A DNA stretch of 61,493 nucleotides. It comes from an uncultured Granulosicoccus sp. (GTDB lineage Bacteria; Pseudomonadota; Gammaproteobacteria; Granulosicoccales; Granulosicoccaceae). Position numbers and translations under genes: made by a program. The notes below the pieces were generated by a model. The model was not told the origin of the DNA. It did no database searches and saw only the letters and a program-made list of their open reading frames with translations. This document shows, piece after piece, positions 17,731 through 25,309 of the stretch. The first letter of the stretch is position 1. Every line of letters starts with the position of its first letter. The stretch covers positions 1 to 61,493 of the forward strand of contig CALDSR010000012.1 of NCBI GenBank assembly GCA_937924505.1, in the 5' to 3' direction.

Positions 17731-19260
17731 ATGCAGTTGAAACGATTTGTCGCCAAAACAACACCGACCGCATTAGATGCTGTCAAGAATGCATTTGGAA
17801 CCGATGCGATTATTCTTGCAAATCGAAAGATTGGTACGGATGTCGAAATCATTGCCACTGGAAAAATTGAAGACGGTGCATTCGATGGTGCCCTGTTCGA
17901 CGACTCGGACCGTGTGAAATCCGAGATAAATCGCGAAAGCGATGAGAAGCCATCGATTACCGTTGGTGAACTTGATAAAGAGTCAACCGTCACTGTTTCA
18001 ACAGTGCCGATGATTGACGAATGCGAATCGATTGAGCCCACCGAAGCGGTGGCTGAAGAACAAGCAGTAAGCGTGGATGAGGGGTCTTCTGAAGAGGATG
18101 GTAGTCAGGATCGTGAAGCCGAATCCCTGACATCAAACGTTGAAGCTATAGTGCAATCAGCAGTGAATAAAATGGCTGGATTCGAAGGCGGTGAGCTTGA
18201 GAAAACACTGGATAGTATGTTATTCCGGATTGAGCAACGCTTTCGTGGATTAGAAATAAACATGTGGGGTAGTAGCCAACCTCATCGTAGGGAATTACTC
18301 GGACATCTGCTACAAATGGGAATCGGGGCTGAGCTCGCAATTCGGCTAGCAGAGCGAGTATCTCCCGATTTAAATTTGGAAGAATCATTACGTGAGACGA
18401 TGTCCTTGCTTGCCAATACATTGCCCGTTAGCGCTAACGAACCATTATTGGAGCCAGGAATCACCGTTATTACAGGACTGCCGGGTTCCGGTAAGTCAAC
18501 AGTCATGATGAAGTTGGCCAACGAGTATGTCGCGCGTAACGGGAACGCCTCGATAGTTCTAATTTGTGCAGATACCAGTAAACTCGGTGCTTTCGAAAGT
18601 ATACAAGTTTTTGGAAAATTGCTGGGTGTGCCAATTGTACAAGCACACACGTCAGATGAACTTGATAATTTATTGTTGGCGTTCAGACATAAATCAATGA
18701 TTCTGGTTGAACACTCACTGTCGGCAGCATTGAAAACTATTGGGCAAAGTTTGACTGAAGAGTCGGGGATGGATGATTGTCAGCCCAGTCTGCAGAAAAC
18801 TGAAGGTCTCGGTGGTATGCCCGAGTCAGATAAACCTATTCACGCTGAAGAATCGAACCCAGCGAGACCTGAAAAACTGAATGCCATACGTCGTGTGACC
18901 GTATTATCTGCATCCAGTCAGAATGCAACTGTAGAGGCATTGATATCGCACAAGCAGGAATTTGGCCTGGATTATTGCGTATTAAGTCATCTTGACGAAC
19001 ATGCAAAGCTGGGAGAGTTGTTTGGCACTCTGGTACGTCATCAGCTACGTGTCGCAAGCTGGTCTGACAGTGCTTCACTGCAAAAACCAATGGAAAGGGC
19101 CGATGCATCGATATTAGTTGCCACAGCAATGGCCATGAGCAAAAGGTTGAAGCGTACCGAGGATGATACTTGGTTACTTGATTTGATCCAGCCGTCAGGA
19201 GCCACCGATCGATATACGCCGATGCCGACGTTTTCAGCGCCGATGGAATTTGAGTCATGA
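17731..19260 (+). CDS. flhF: FlhF, SRP-type GTPase family protein with degenerate G motifs
   Basis: 509 residues. FlhF normally marks the cell pole for flagellar assembly as a GTP-dependent dimer. The N terminus (MQLKRFVAKTTPTALDAVKNAFGTDAIILANRKI) is typical, followed by a long acidic linker (residues 50-160). The G1 loop is present as GLPGSGKST (249-257), and DTYRIGA appears as DTSKLGA (281-287). The G3 motif DTAG is replaced by VEHS (326-329) and the G4 TKLDE by SHLDE (419-423). GTP hydrolysis is therefore unlikely to follow the usual scheme. flhG, its normal partner, does not follow; a small DUF2802-like gene overlaps its stop instead. Confidence 0.88.
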   Translation: MQLKRFVAKTTPTALDAVKNAFGTDAIILANRKIGTDVEIIATGKIEDGAFDGALFDDSDRVKSEINRESDEKPSITVGELDKESTVTVSTVPMIDECESIEPTEAVAEEQAVSVDEGSSEEDGSQDREAESLTSNVEAIVQSAVNKMAGFEGGELEKTLDSMLFRIEQRFRGLEINMWGSSQPHRRELLGHLLQMGIGAELAIRLAERVSPDLNLEESLRETMSLLANTLPVSANEPLLEPGITVITGLPGSGKSTVMMKLANEYVARNGNASIVLICADTSKLGAFESIQVFGKLLGVPIVQAHTSDELDNLLLAFRHKSMILVEHSLSAALKTIGQSLTEESGMDDCQPSLQKTEGLGGMPESDKPIHAEESNPARPEKLNAIRRVTVLSASSQNATVEALISHKQEFGLDYCVLSHLDEHAKLGELFGTLVRHQLRVASWSDSASLQKPMERADASILVATAMAMSKRLKRTEDDTWLLDLIQPSGATDRYTPMPTFSAPMEFES

Positions 19261-19646
19261 ATATGGGCACCAGCATCGTAACAGCGATACTGACAATCTT
19301 GCTTATTGTTATCGCAATTCAACATTTTCGCATACGCTCTCTTGTTGGTGCGGTATCGAGTCTTGGTGACAAAATTAATAAAATTGAAGTCAGGCTGTCC
19401 GAGGTAATCGAATCCAATAAAAAATTGCTCGCGGAACAAAATGCTCTTAAGTCTGATATCTCTTGTAGAGATACCTACGAAGCGTCAAACAATGATTATC
19501 AGCAAGTAGTTAATCGTGCCAGAGATAGATTGAGTCTGCAAAAGCTTCGGGAAAAATTTGGTATATCAAGTTCCTTGCATGTTGGCGAGCTTTCTGATCC
19601 AACAAATCAGCATCTCGTTTCCAGGCGTATTGGGAGTGAATTATAA
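19257..19646 (+). CDS. Small membrane-anchored coiled-coil protein, DUF2802-like
   Basis: 129 residues, ATG overlapping the flhF stop. One N-terminal membrane helix (residues 5-24) is followed by a coiled coil (IRSLVGAVSSLGDKINKIEVRLSEV) and a C-terminal piece, YQQVVNRARDRLSLQKLREKFGISSS. The layout resembles DUF2802 proteins, which in Pseudomonas and Vibrio are encoded near the end of the flagellar-chemotaxis cluster and are linked to polar placement of chemoreceptors. The usual CGLS.(G/A)EAELI segment is changed to FGISSSLHVGEL, so assignment is tentative. pomA starts 3 nt after its stop. Confidence 0.6.
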   Translation: MNMGTSIVTAILTILLIVIAIQHFRIRSLVGAVSSLGDKINKIEVRLSEVIESNKKLLAEQNALKSDISCRDTYEASNNDYQQVVNRARDRLSLQKLREKFGISSSLHVGELSDPTNQHLVSRRIGSEL

Positions 19647-19649
19647 ACT

Positions 19650-20423
19650 ATGGATATTGCAACGCTACTGGGTATTTTTGGTGGTCTAGGGGTCATCATT
19701 GCTTCCATATTTATTGGGGGCAGTGTTGGGGTATTTGTCAACATACCCAGTATGGTCGTTGTAATTGGCGGCACATTCATGGTTACCCTGTGCCAGATTT
19801 CGTTGGGCCAGTTCCTGGGGTCTTTTAAAGTCGCCCTGCGTGCCTTTATGCATAAATCGACATCAGCTGAGTCACTGATCGAAGAAGCTATCGAGCTCGC
19901 TGATGTAGCGCGCAAGGAAGGTGTTCTTGCCTTGGAAGACAAGGAAATAGGCGACCCGTTTCTCGATAACGGTGTCCGACTTTGTATTGATGGACACTCT
20001 CTTGAAGTTGTGCAGAAAATGTTGTCTAAAGATATCAATCTTGAGCTAGACAGGCAAAATACTGGTGTAAAGATGTTCAAATCGATTGCGGAAGCCGCTC
20101 CCGCCATGGGCATGATCGGTACCTTGATTGGTTTGGTGCAGATGTTGGCGAATATGGACGATCCAAAATCGATCGGGCCTGCGATGGCTGTAGCGCTATT
20201 GACAACGCTTTACGGTGCCGTGATTGCAAACGCAGTGGCACTTCCATTAGCGGCGAAGTTGCAAGCGATTAGCGCAGCAGAGCGCCTCAACAAATTATTA
20301 ATACTGGAATCTGTAGCAGGTATACAGGAAGGTACAAATCCTAGAGTGCTACAGCAGTTGCTCACTACCTATTTGCCGGAAAGTAAGCGTGAAGCTGCTA
20401 TGAATAAAGGCGAGTCGAAGTAG
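19650..20423 (+). CDS. pomA: Flagellar stator protein PomA (MotA family, sodium type)
   Basis: 257 residues, four membrane helices. The protein is the A subunit of the stator ion channel that pushes on FliG. It is much closer in pattern to Vibrio PomA than to proton-type MotA: MDIATLLGIFGGLGVI, GGSVGVFVNIPSMVVVIGGT, the cytoplasmic loop with ALEDKEIGDPFLDNG, and the signature EAAPAMGMIGTLIGLVQMLANMDDP followed by GPAMAVALLTTLYGA. This predicts sodium coupling. It pairs with pomB 4 nt downstream. Confidence 0.9.
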   Translation: MDIATLLGIFGGLGVIIASIFIGGSVGVFVNIPSMVVVIGGTFMVTLCQISLGQFLGSFKVALRAFMHKSTSAESLIEEAIELADVARKEGVLALEDKEIGDPFLDNGVRLCIDGHSLEVVQKMLSKDINLELDRQNTGVKMFKSIAEAAPAMGMIGTLIGLVQMLANMDDPKSIGPAMAVALLTTLYGAVIANAVALPLAAKLQAISAAERLNKLLILESVAGIQEGTNPRVLQQLLTTYLPESKREAAMNKGESK

Positions 20424-20427
20424 CCTG

Positions 20428-21204
20428 ATGCAAGAAGAAGAATGTGAAGAATGTGAAGCGGGGGCGCCCGCCTGGCTTGCGACATTTGCGGATTTAATGT
20501 CTCTTCTAATGTGCTTTTTTGTATTGTTGTTATCGTTTTCCGAGATGGATCTGCAAAAGTATAAACAAGTTGCGGGCTCGATGAAATTTGCTTTTGGTGT
20601 ACAAAAGAAAATCAAGGCGGATGACATTCCGAAAGGAACATCTATCATCATGAAGGAGTTCACGCCGGGCAAGCCCGATCCGAGCATGATAAAACGAATT
20701 GAGCAATTTACACCAGACGATAGTGATAGAACTGTTCATGTTCCGCTGGATAGAAAGGAAGAGCTTGAACAACTGATCAGCAGTATTGAATTTGAGTTAC
20801 TGGAAGAAATAGAAGCCGAAGTATTCGAGGTATTGATATATGAAAATGGGGTTATGCTTCGTGTCCGAGAGCAGGATGCTTTTCCTTCCGGGAGTGCGGA
20901 GTTACAGACCCGATTTATACCTGTATTGGAGAAACTGGTAGGTATACTGGAAAGCTCTTCTGGTCGAATCGTTGTATCAGGGCATACTGATGATATGCCG
21001 ATTGCGACAACTACCTACCCATCTAACTGGGTTCTTTCTTCAGCCAGGGCGGCATCAGTCGTACATTTCCTTTCTACACGAGAGTTGAGCGATACCGGAC
21101 GAATTGAGCTTCGCGCCTTTGCTGATACTCAGCCGATCGTGGAAAATACCACGCCTGAGAACAGGGCGCGTAACAGACGTGTTGAGATTAATATCAGCCT
21201 GTAA
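20428..21204 (+). CDS. pomB: Flagellar stator protein PomB (MotB family, sodium type)
   Basis: 258 residues. The N terminus CEECEAGAPAWLATFADLMSLL matches PomB/MotD; Asp22 in FADLMSLLMCFFVLLLSFSE is the ion-carrying residue. The stretch KADDIPKGTSIIMKEFTPGKPDP is shared with Vibrio PomB. The C-terminal OmpA-like domain (VVSGHTDDMPIATT, NWVLSSARAASVVHFL, NRARNRRVEI) anchors the stator to peptidoglycan. It is shorter than Vibrio PomB (about 315 residues) because the low-complexity part of the linker is reduced. A PilZ gene follows 14 nt later. Confidence 0.92.
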   Translation: MQEEECEECEAGAPAWLATFADLMSLLMCFFVLLLSFSEMDLQKYKQVAGSMKFAFGVQKKIKADDIPKGTSIIMKEFTPGKPDPSMIKRIEQFTPDDSDRTVHVPLDRKEELEQLISSIEFELLEEIEAEVFEVLIYENGVMLRVREQDAFPSGSAELQTRFIPVLEKLVGILESSSGRIVVSGHTDDMPIATTTYPSNWVLSSARAASVVHFLSTRELSDTGRIELRAFADTQPIVENTTPENRARNRRVEINISL

Positions 21205-21218
21205 TAGCTGGAGTATTC

Positions 21219-21791
21219 ATGGTTTTTCAGGATAATAAAAGAAATTCGTTCCGTGTGATTGATCACGTTCATCTGTTAGTTACTACCAGACGTGAAGATG
21301 AGCTCATTGATATAGATAAGAACTTTGAAGCTTACCGAATGCAGGCTTGTCTGAAGACGCACTTCCGTTATCAGCAAGAATCACGAACCCCCAATCTGAA
21401 AGTTATAAAAAGCCGAGATTCGGAATTAGGAGCTTATCTGCAATATCTGGAAAATCAGATTCATCAATTGGCTCAGCTGGTATCGAATAATTCATTGAGT
21501 CAAAATAAAGAACGATTGGAATTGGTGCCGGTTAATCTGTCAGCTGACGGCATGAGGTTTTGTTACACGGATCCAGTGAGTGTCGGCGAGCACCTGGAAC
21601 TGCTGATCTGGTTGCTTCCTGATGAGTTGACTGTGCTTGCTATAGCCGAAGTAATAAGAGTTGAGGAGGATGAAGGGGCGGTATGGGTATCAGTCCGATT
21701 TGATACTATTCACGAGGAAGATCGAGAAGCCATCATACGTCACGCGGTACGTATACAACAACAGGAAATACGGGAAAAGAAAGCAGGGTAG
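21219..21791 (+). CDS. PilZ-domain protein encoded next to the stator genes
   Basis: 190 residues, with GGAG upstream of the ATG. The N terminus (KRNSFRVIDHVHLLV) carries an R...R-type arginine pair and residues 106-111 read NLSADG, matching the (D/N)xSxxG half of the cyclic-di-GMP site. The two halves are separated by about 90 residues of mostly helical, charged sequence, a layout seen in some PilZ proteins of gammaproteobacteria. As the last gene of the pomAB unit it is a good candidate for a cyclic-di-GMP-responsive brake or stator regulator, by analogy with YcgR and FlgZ. The arginine motif is not perfect, so ligand binding is inferred. Confidence 0.75.
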   Translation: MVFQDNKRNSFRVIDHVHLLVTTRREDELIDIDKNFEAYRMQACLKTHFRYQQESRTPNLKVIKSRDSELGAYLQYLENQIHQLAQLVSNNSLSQNKERLELVPVNLSADGMRFCYTDPVSVGEHLELLIWLLPDELTVLAIAEVIRVEEDEGAVWVSVRFDTIHEEDREAIIRHAVRIQQQEIREKKAG

Positions 21792-21852
21792 TGATGTTCT
21801 TTGGCAGCTCAGTGTCAGGTCAAGCCTGAACGTCTACAGATCAAGCTGCAGA

Positions 21853-22146
21853 TCAAGCGTCGATCGGAATTCTATGTAATGAACGAAGATCATAAAACTC
21901 TGAATTTCGCCAGTAGCCAGCGACAATATCAGTGTGCAGTGCCAGGGGCTCTCCTGAAGGATCTCGGTCGATAACCCAGTCATCAGGTAGGCCGTGGAAG
22001 CTGTGATTGATGCTTAGTTCGCCATTTGAGTCAACTGACAGATGTGTTTCGCCTGTTGTTACGTTTATAAATGCCGGTTGAAATCCTGACCATAGTTCGA
22101 GCCAATTGTTGGAGCTTACGCGCATAGTCTTTGTTTCAGTATTCAC
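21853..22146 (-). CDS. Small protein of unknown function at the end of the fliDST unit
   Basis: 97 residues, ATG start overlapping the end of the fliT-like gene by 11 nt, which suggests co-translation. I do not recognise the family. The sequence is rich in Trp and Asn at the start (SSNNWLELWSGFQPAFINVTTGE), has no membrane segment, and ends YDLRSLHRIPIDA. It could be a late flagellar chaperone or accessory factor given its location, but no motif supports a function. It converges with the PilZ gene; only 61 nt separate them. Confidence 0.55.
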   Translation of the reverse strand: MNTETKTMRVSSNNWLELWSGFQPAFINVTTGETHLSVDSNGELSINHSFHGLPDDWVIDRDPSGEPLALHTDIVAGYWRNSEFYDLRSLHRIPIDA

Positions 22147-22480
22147 GATTTAATGAATGGGTAGAAATATAGTTTTTCTTTGCGTTTTGACGAGCATTGA
22201 ATGTTCTACGATCATTCACTATTTCGCGGTGCTTTTTGTTGACGAAACTTTGCAGGCTGGCGTCAAGATTACGTAATTCCGACTCTAGTTCTATACGTTT
22301 TTCAGAACTATAAACTGTTGAATACGGATGCACTTTGTTTTCAGCTTCAAGTATTTTCACCCGTTGAGCGTCAAGATCCTTGATATTGTCCCAATCCTGG
22401 TTTTCAACGGCTTGTTTCATGGATTTGGTCAGCGCCAGTAAAGAATGAAGTTCGGAGTCAGATAATGGATTGTCAGGCAT
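22136..22480 (-). CDS. fliT: FliT-like flagellar chaperone
   Basis: 114 residues from the ATG at 22480, with GGAGA 8 nt upstream; it overlaps fliS by 8 nt. FliT binds FliD and helps export the filament cap. The protein is helical and charged, with the motif ALTKSMKQAVENQDWDNIKDLDAQRVKIL, matching the short N-terminal helices of FliT-type proteins, and a basic tail. Sequence conservation in this family is poor; position after fliD and fliS is the main support. Confidence 0.72.
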   Translation of the reverse strand: MPDNPLSDSELHSLLALTKSMKQAVENQDWDNIKDLDAQRVKILEAENKVHPYSTVYSSEKRIELESELRNLDASLQSFVNKKHREIVNDRRTFNARQNAKKNYISTHSLNREY

Positions 22481-22865
22481 TGGTTGTCTCCTCAGGGGAG
22501 ATTGTCTTCCATGCATCTAACAAGGTTTCGATTACCTGATAAGCTGCTGACAAGTGTTCGTCTTTACGTTTGGAGTTTGCTTTTACCAACTGTTCTGTCG
22601 AATACGCATAGAGATTAAACAAATTTGCAGATATTTCATTAGTATCGGGATCTTGTAGTGAGCCTTGTAGTTCGTGAACTATCGCTAATGACTTGTCAAT
22701 GTTAATATGCAGCTCTGTCCAATTTTTATCAAGCAGATTGCGTCTCGCCATGCTGATCCTGCTTAGTGCGGAGTTAAGTAATAGCTGGATTAGTTGGTGA
22801 GGTGAGGCACCTTCTACATCCGTAGTTCTTTTTACTTCCCGATAAGCGCTGGCTGCGTTATTCAT
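22473..22865 (-). CDS. fliS: Flagellin chaperone FliS
   Basis: 130 residues. FliS binds the C terminus of flagellin in the cytoplasm and prevents premature polymerisation. The diagnostic start AYREVKRTTDVEGASPHQLIQLL is present, followed by the helices with NIDKSLAIVHELQGSL and the LYAYSTEQLVKAN segment. It starts 11 nt after fliD and overlaps fliT. Confidence 0.95.
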   Translation of the reverse strand: MNNAASAYREVKRTTDVEGASPHQLIQLLLNSALSRISMARRNLLDKNWTELHINIDKSLAIVHELQGSLQDPDTNEISANLFNLYAYSTEQLVKANSKRKDEHLSAAYQVIETLLDAWKTISPEETTNA

Positions 22866-22876
22866 TTGCTCGTCGC

Positions 22877-24163
22877 TTATGGTTGGCCGGACAGACGGCT
22901 ATTAAGAAAATCTCCCGTCGATTGAAGAGTACTTACCAATCCGTCCATTGCCGTGAATTGTCTGCGCAGTCTTTCTTCTGTTTGCCCAAGCCGATATTCC
23001 ATACGATCTATTTGATCGTCCAGCGCTCGGTCGCGGGAATCAATACTGTCTTCTCGTGTATCAATGAGACCTCCGGAGCGGGTAAACCCATCGAGAATGT
23101 CCTCTACACGTTGAGCGAATCCTGTTTCTGTTTGAGCGAATGCAGTTATAAACTGTTCGATCCCGTTTTCTTGAGCTTCATTGAAGCGTGTCTCGTCTAT
23201 ACTTAGCGCTCCAAATCTGTCAAACGTGAATCCTAATGACTGAGGTAATACTGAATCCCCATTATTCAATATCAAAGGACTGCTGAAAGCAGATCGAATC
23301 CTGGTCTCAATCGTTCGCGGTAGTTGATCGCCTTGGAGTTCGGATTCAGAAAGTCCAGTTAAGTTTGTTCGCAAATCATTGTACTGAGTAACAAATTCAT
23401 CAATACTGGCGCGTAAACTTTCGGTATCTCGGCTTGTGCTAACTTCCGCCACACCGATGCCTTTAAGGTTCAATGTGACCCCCGACAGAACATCAGATAC
23501 CGTATTGCTGGATCCTGTAACTGGAAATCCATCGATTATCAGGCTGGCGTCCGTTGCTTCAGTGATCGTGGAAAATGCTGAACTGCCGGCAGAGCCGCCA
23601 AACGATATCACATTGGCTGTGCCCGACTCTTTTGCACTTAATACAAGTCTGCTACCACCATCGACATTCAGGATGCTGGCAACTATTGATGTATTATCAG
23701 TTGCAGAATTGATTGCTGACTGTAGATCGAGCAGGGTGTTACTCCCATTATCGATCGATATGTCAAAATTGTTCTCGCCGGAACTGAATGACCAAGTCCC
23801 ACTGGAAACGGTAGCTTCTTCTGACGCATATGCCTGCGAAGCCAATCTATGGTTTTGAGCAAGCGATAGAACTTCAATGTCATGAAACTCGCCAGCACCG
23901 CCGCCGGTGGCTTCAGCAGTAAAAATCTCTTCGTCACTGGTAGTTGCGACAAACGGACCCAAGCGAGTGCCATCACCAAGCGTGCGAGCGCTAGTAGCGA
24001 GATCATTCAGTTGGCTGTTTATTGAACCAAACGCACTTAACTCGACTTCCAAACGATCCTTTCGTTCGTTTAGTGCATCGATTGGTTGCCTTTCAAGAGC
24101 AACAAGTTGGGTCAAGATTGACTCAATGTCAATCCCTGACCCAACGCCTGCGGCTGTAATCAT
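22877..24163 (-). CDS. fliD: Flagellar filament cap protein FliD
   Basis: 428 residues. FliD caps the filament and folds arriving flagellin. The N terminus ITAAGVGSGIDIESILTQLVALERQPI and the C-terminal coiled coil (DDQIDRMEYRLGQTEERLRRQFTAMD) are diagnostic, as is the near-terminal LVSTLQSTGDFL. It has AAGGG upstream of its ATG. A hairpin (24190-24216) separates it from fliC, so fliDST is expressed by read-through or from its own promoter in the short 70-nt gap. Confidence 0.95.
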   Translation of the reverse strand: MITAAGVGSGIDIESILTQLVALERQPIDALNERKDRLEVELSAFGSINSQLNDLATSARTLGDGTRLGPFVATTSDEEIFTAEATGGGAGEFHDIEVLSLAQNHRLASQAYASEEATVSSGTWSFSSGENNFDISIDNGSNTLLDLQSAINSATDNTSIVASILNVDGGSRLVLSAKESGTANVISFGGSAGSSAFSTITEATDASLIIDGFPVTGSSNTVSDVLSGVTLNLKGIGVAEVSTSRDTESLRASIDEFVTQYNDLRTNLTGLSESELQGDQLPRTIETRIRSAFSSPLILNNGDSVLPQSLGFTFDRFGALSIDETRFNEAQENGIEQFITAFAQTETGFAQRVEDILDGFTRSGGLIDTREDSIDSRDRALDDQIDRMEYRLGQTEERLRRQFTAMDGLVSTLQSTGDFLNSRLSGQP

Positions 24164-24189
24164 AATAGATACCCTTAAGCTACGGAAAT

Positions 24190-24216
24190 AACCACGAGGC
24201 TATATGCCTCGTGGTT
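24190..24216 (-). terminator. Hairpin between fliC and fliD, probable terminator
   Basis: A perfect 11-bp stem (AACCACGAGGC at 24190-24200 with GCCTCGTGGTT at 24206-24216) with a 5-nt loop starts 18 nt after the fliC stop. On the minus strand it is followed by TATTTCC, a weak U tract. It probably lowers expression of fliDST relative to flagellin and protects the fliC mRNA 3' end. Confidence 0.75.
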
Positions 24217-24233
24217 TAAACGTAACGTCAAGA

Positions 24234-25034
24234 TTATCCTAACAATTGCAATACGCTTTGCGGAGCTGAATTAGCCTGCGATACCATTGCATTACCTGCT
24301 TGCTGCAAGATCTGCGCTCGTGTCATATTTGCAGTTTCAACGGCAAAGTCTGCGTCAACAATTCGGCCTCGTGCAGCTGATTGATTTTCAACACCAATTT
24401 GCAGGTTGTTGATGGCGCTTTCAAATCGGCTTTGAACAGCACCGAAATTTGCACGTTGGCTAGTAACTGTATCGATTGCAGTATCGATTGCAGTGATCGC
24501 GGCATCAGCGTCTCCGCCTGAGCCGATATCTGCTGCGACTGCGGCAACTGCTGTGGTCGTAATAGTAAGCTGTTCGCCCACGTTTGCACCGACTTGGAAG
24601 TTGAAAGCACCTGCGTCAGCACCCAGAACGAACCGGCCGTTGAATTGGGTAGTTGCTCCAATTCGCGTAATCTCATCAGTTAATTCAGCGAATTCAGCTT
24701 GCAGATTGTCTTTATCAGAGTCACTATTGGTGCCGTTTGCTGACTGAACTGCCAGTTCACGCATACGTTGGAGCATGTTGCCAACCTCGTTGAGGCCGCC
24801 TTCAGCTGTTTGTGACAGTGAGATTCCGTCATTTGCGTTGCGAATTGCGACATTCATGCCGCGAACCTGAGTATTCATCCTTTCAGCGATTGCCAGGCCT
24901 GCAGCATCATCTTTAGCGCTGTTTACCCGCAAGCCTGAGCTCAGGCGTTCCATGGATGTAGAGAGGCTTGACTGTGACTGACTCAGATTACGCTGAGCGG
25001 TAAGTGACATAACGTTTGTATTTATTGTTTGCAT
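24234..25034 (-). CDS. fliC: Flagellin
   Basis: 266 residues, a compact flagellin. The conserved N-terminal D0/D1 helices (MQTINTNVMSLTAQRNLSQSQ, RLSSGLRVNSAKDDAAGLAIAERM) and C-terminal helices (ESAINNLQIGVENQSAARGRI, ANMTRAQILQQAGNAMVSQAN, PQSVLQLLG) are intact. The central domain is reduced to about 50 residues rich in Ala, Asp and Thr. Only one flagellin gene is present in the window and there is no flaG. The leader carries a sigma-28-like promoter and two CsrA-type sequences, one on the ribosome-binding site. Confidence 0.97.
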   Translation of the reverse strand: MQTINTNVMSLTAQRNLSQSQSSLSTSMERLSSGLRVNSAKDDAAGLAIAERMNTQVRGMNVAIRNANDGISLSQTAEGGLNEVGNMLQRMRELAVQSANGTNSDSDKDNLQAEFAELTDEITRIGATTQFNGRFVLGADAGAFNFQVGANVGEQLTITTTAVAAVAADIGSGGDADAAITAIDTAIDTVTSQRANFGAVQSRFESAINNLQIGVENQSAARGRIVDADFAVETANMTRAQILQQAGNAMVSQANSAPQSVLQLLG

Positions 25035-25040
25035 TCTTAT

Positions 25041-25063
25041 AGATCCTCGTTGGGAATCCTTGT
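25041..25063 (-). promoter_or_regulatory. Two CsrA-type motifs in the fliC leader, one over the ribosome-binding site
   Basis: On the minus strand ACAAGGATTC (25063-25054) and ACGAGGATCT (25050-25041) follow each other with 3 nt between. Both match the core ACRAGGA of CsrA targets closely enough to be noticed; the first fits the ACARGGAU core of the E. coli consensus. The second contains the likely Shine-Dalgarno GAGGA, 9 nt before the fliC ATG. CsrA itself is encoded at 39705-39914. Binding is inferred, not shown. Confidence 0.45.
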
Positions 25064-25131
25064 TTATATTTGATGTGGCGCCTTCTCCTCAAGTAAACCC
25101 GCTCAGCGCAAGTATTGCTCACATGAGATGG

Positions 25132-25158
25132 TTATCGGGCTCCTCAAAAAAATCATGA
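25132..25158 (-). promoter_or_regulatory. Sigma-28 (FliA)-like promoter of fliC
   Basis: On the minus strand TCATGATT, 11 nt, then CCCGATAA resembles the flagellar sigma consensus TAAAGTTT-N11-GCCGATAA. The -10 half matches 7 of 8 positions; the -35 half is weak. It would start transcription near 25125, giving a leader of about 90 nt. Flagellin genes are normally read by FliA, which supports the call. No fliA gene lies in the window. Confidence 0.5.
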
Positions 25159-25309
25159 GTGACGCAATTCAATAAACCGTACTGATATCGTGTAAATGTT
25201 CAGTAGTCGAAAATACTTGCCTGCTGTAGTGTGGATCAACTCACGTGTAACCTATTAATTTCATTGTTTTACATGAATATGATGTTGTGATTGAGTTAAT
25301 AGTATGTAG

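Noticed and set aside
21838..21858. Direct repeat CAGATCAAG-CTG-CAGATCAAG after the PilZ gene
   Set aside because: Two 9-bp copies in a short convergent gap; no sign of a mobile element or binding site.
24481..24504. Short repeated sequence GTATCGATTGCAGT inside fliC
   Set aside because: It encodes part of the Ala/Ile/Asp-rich central region of flagellin in frame; only two copies.
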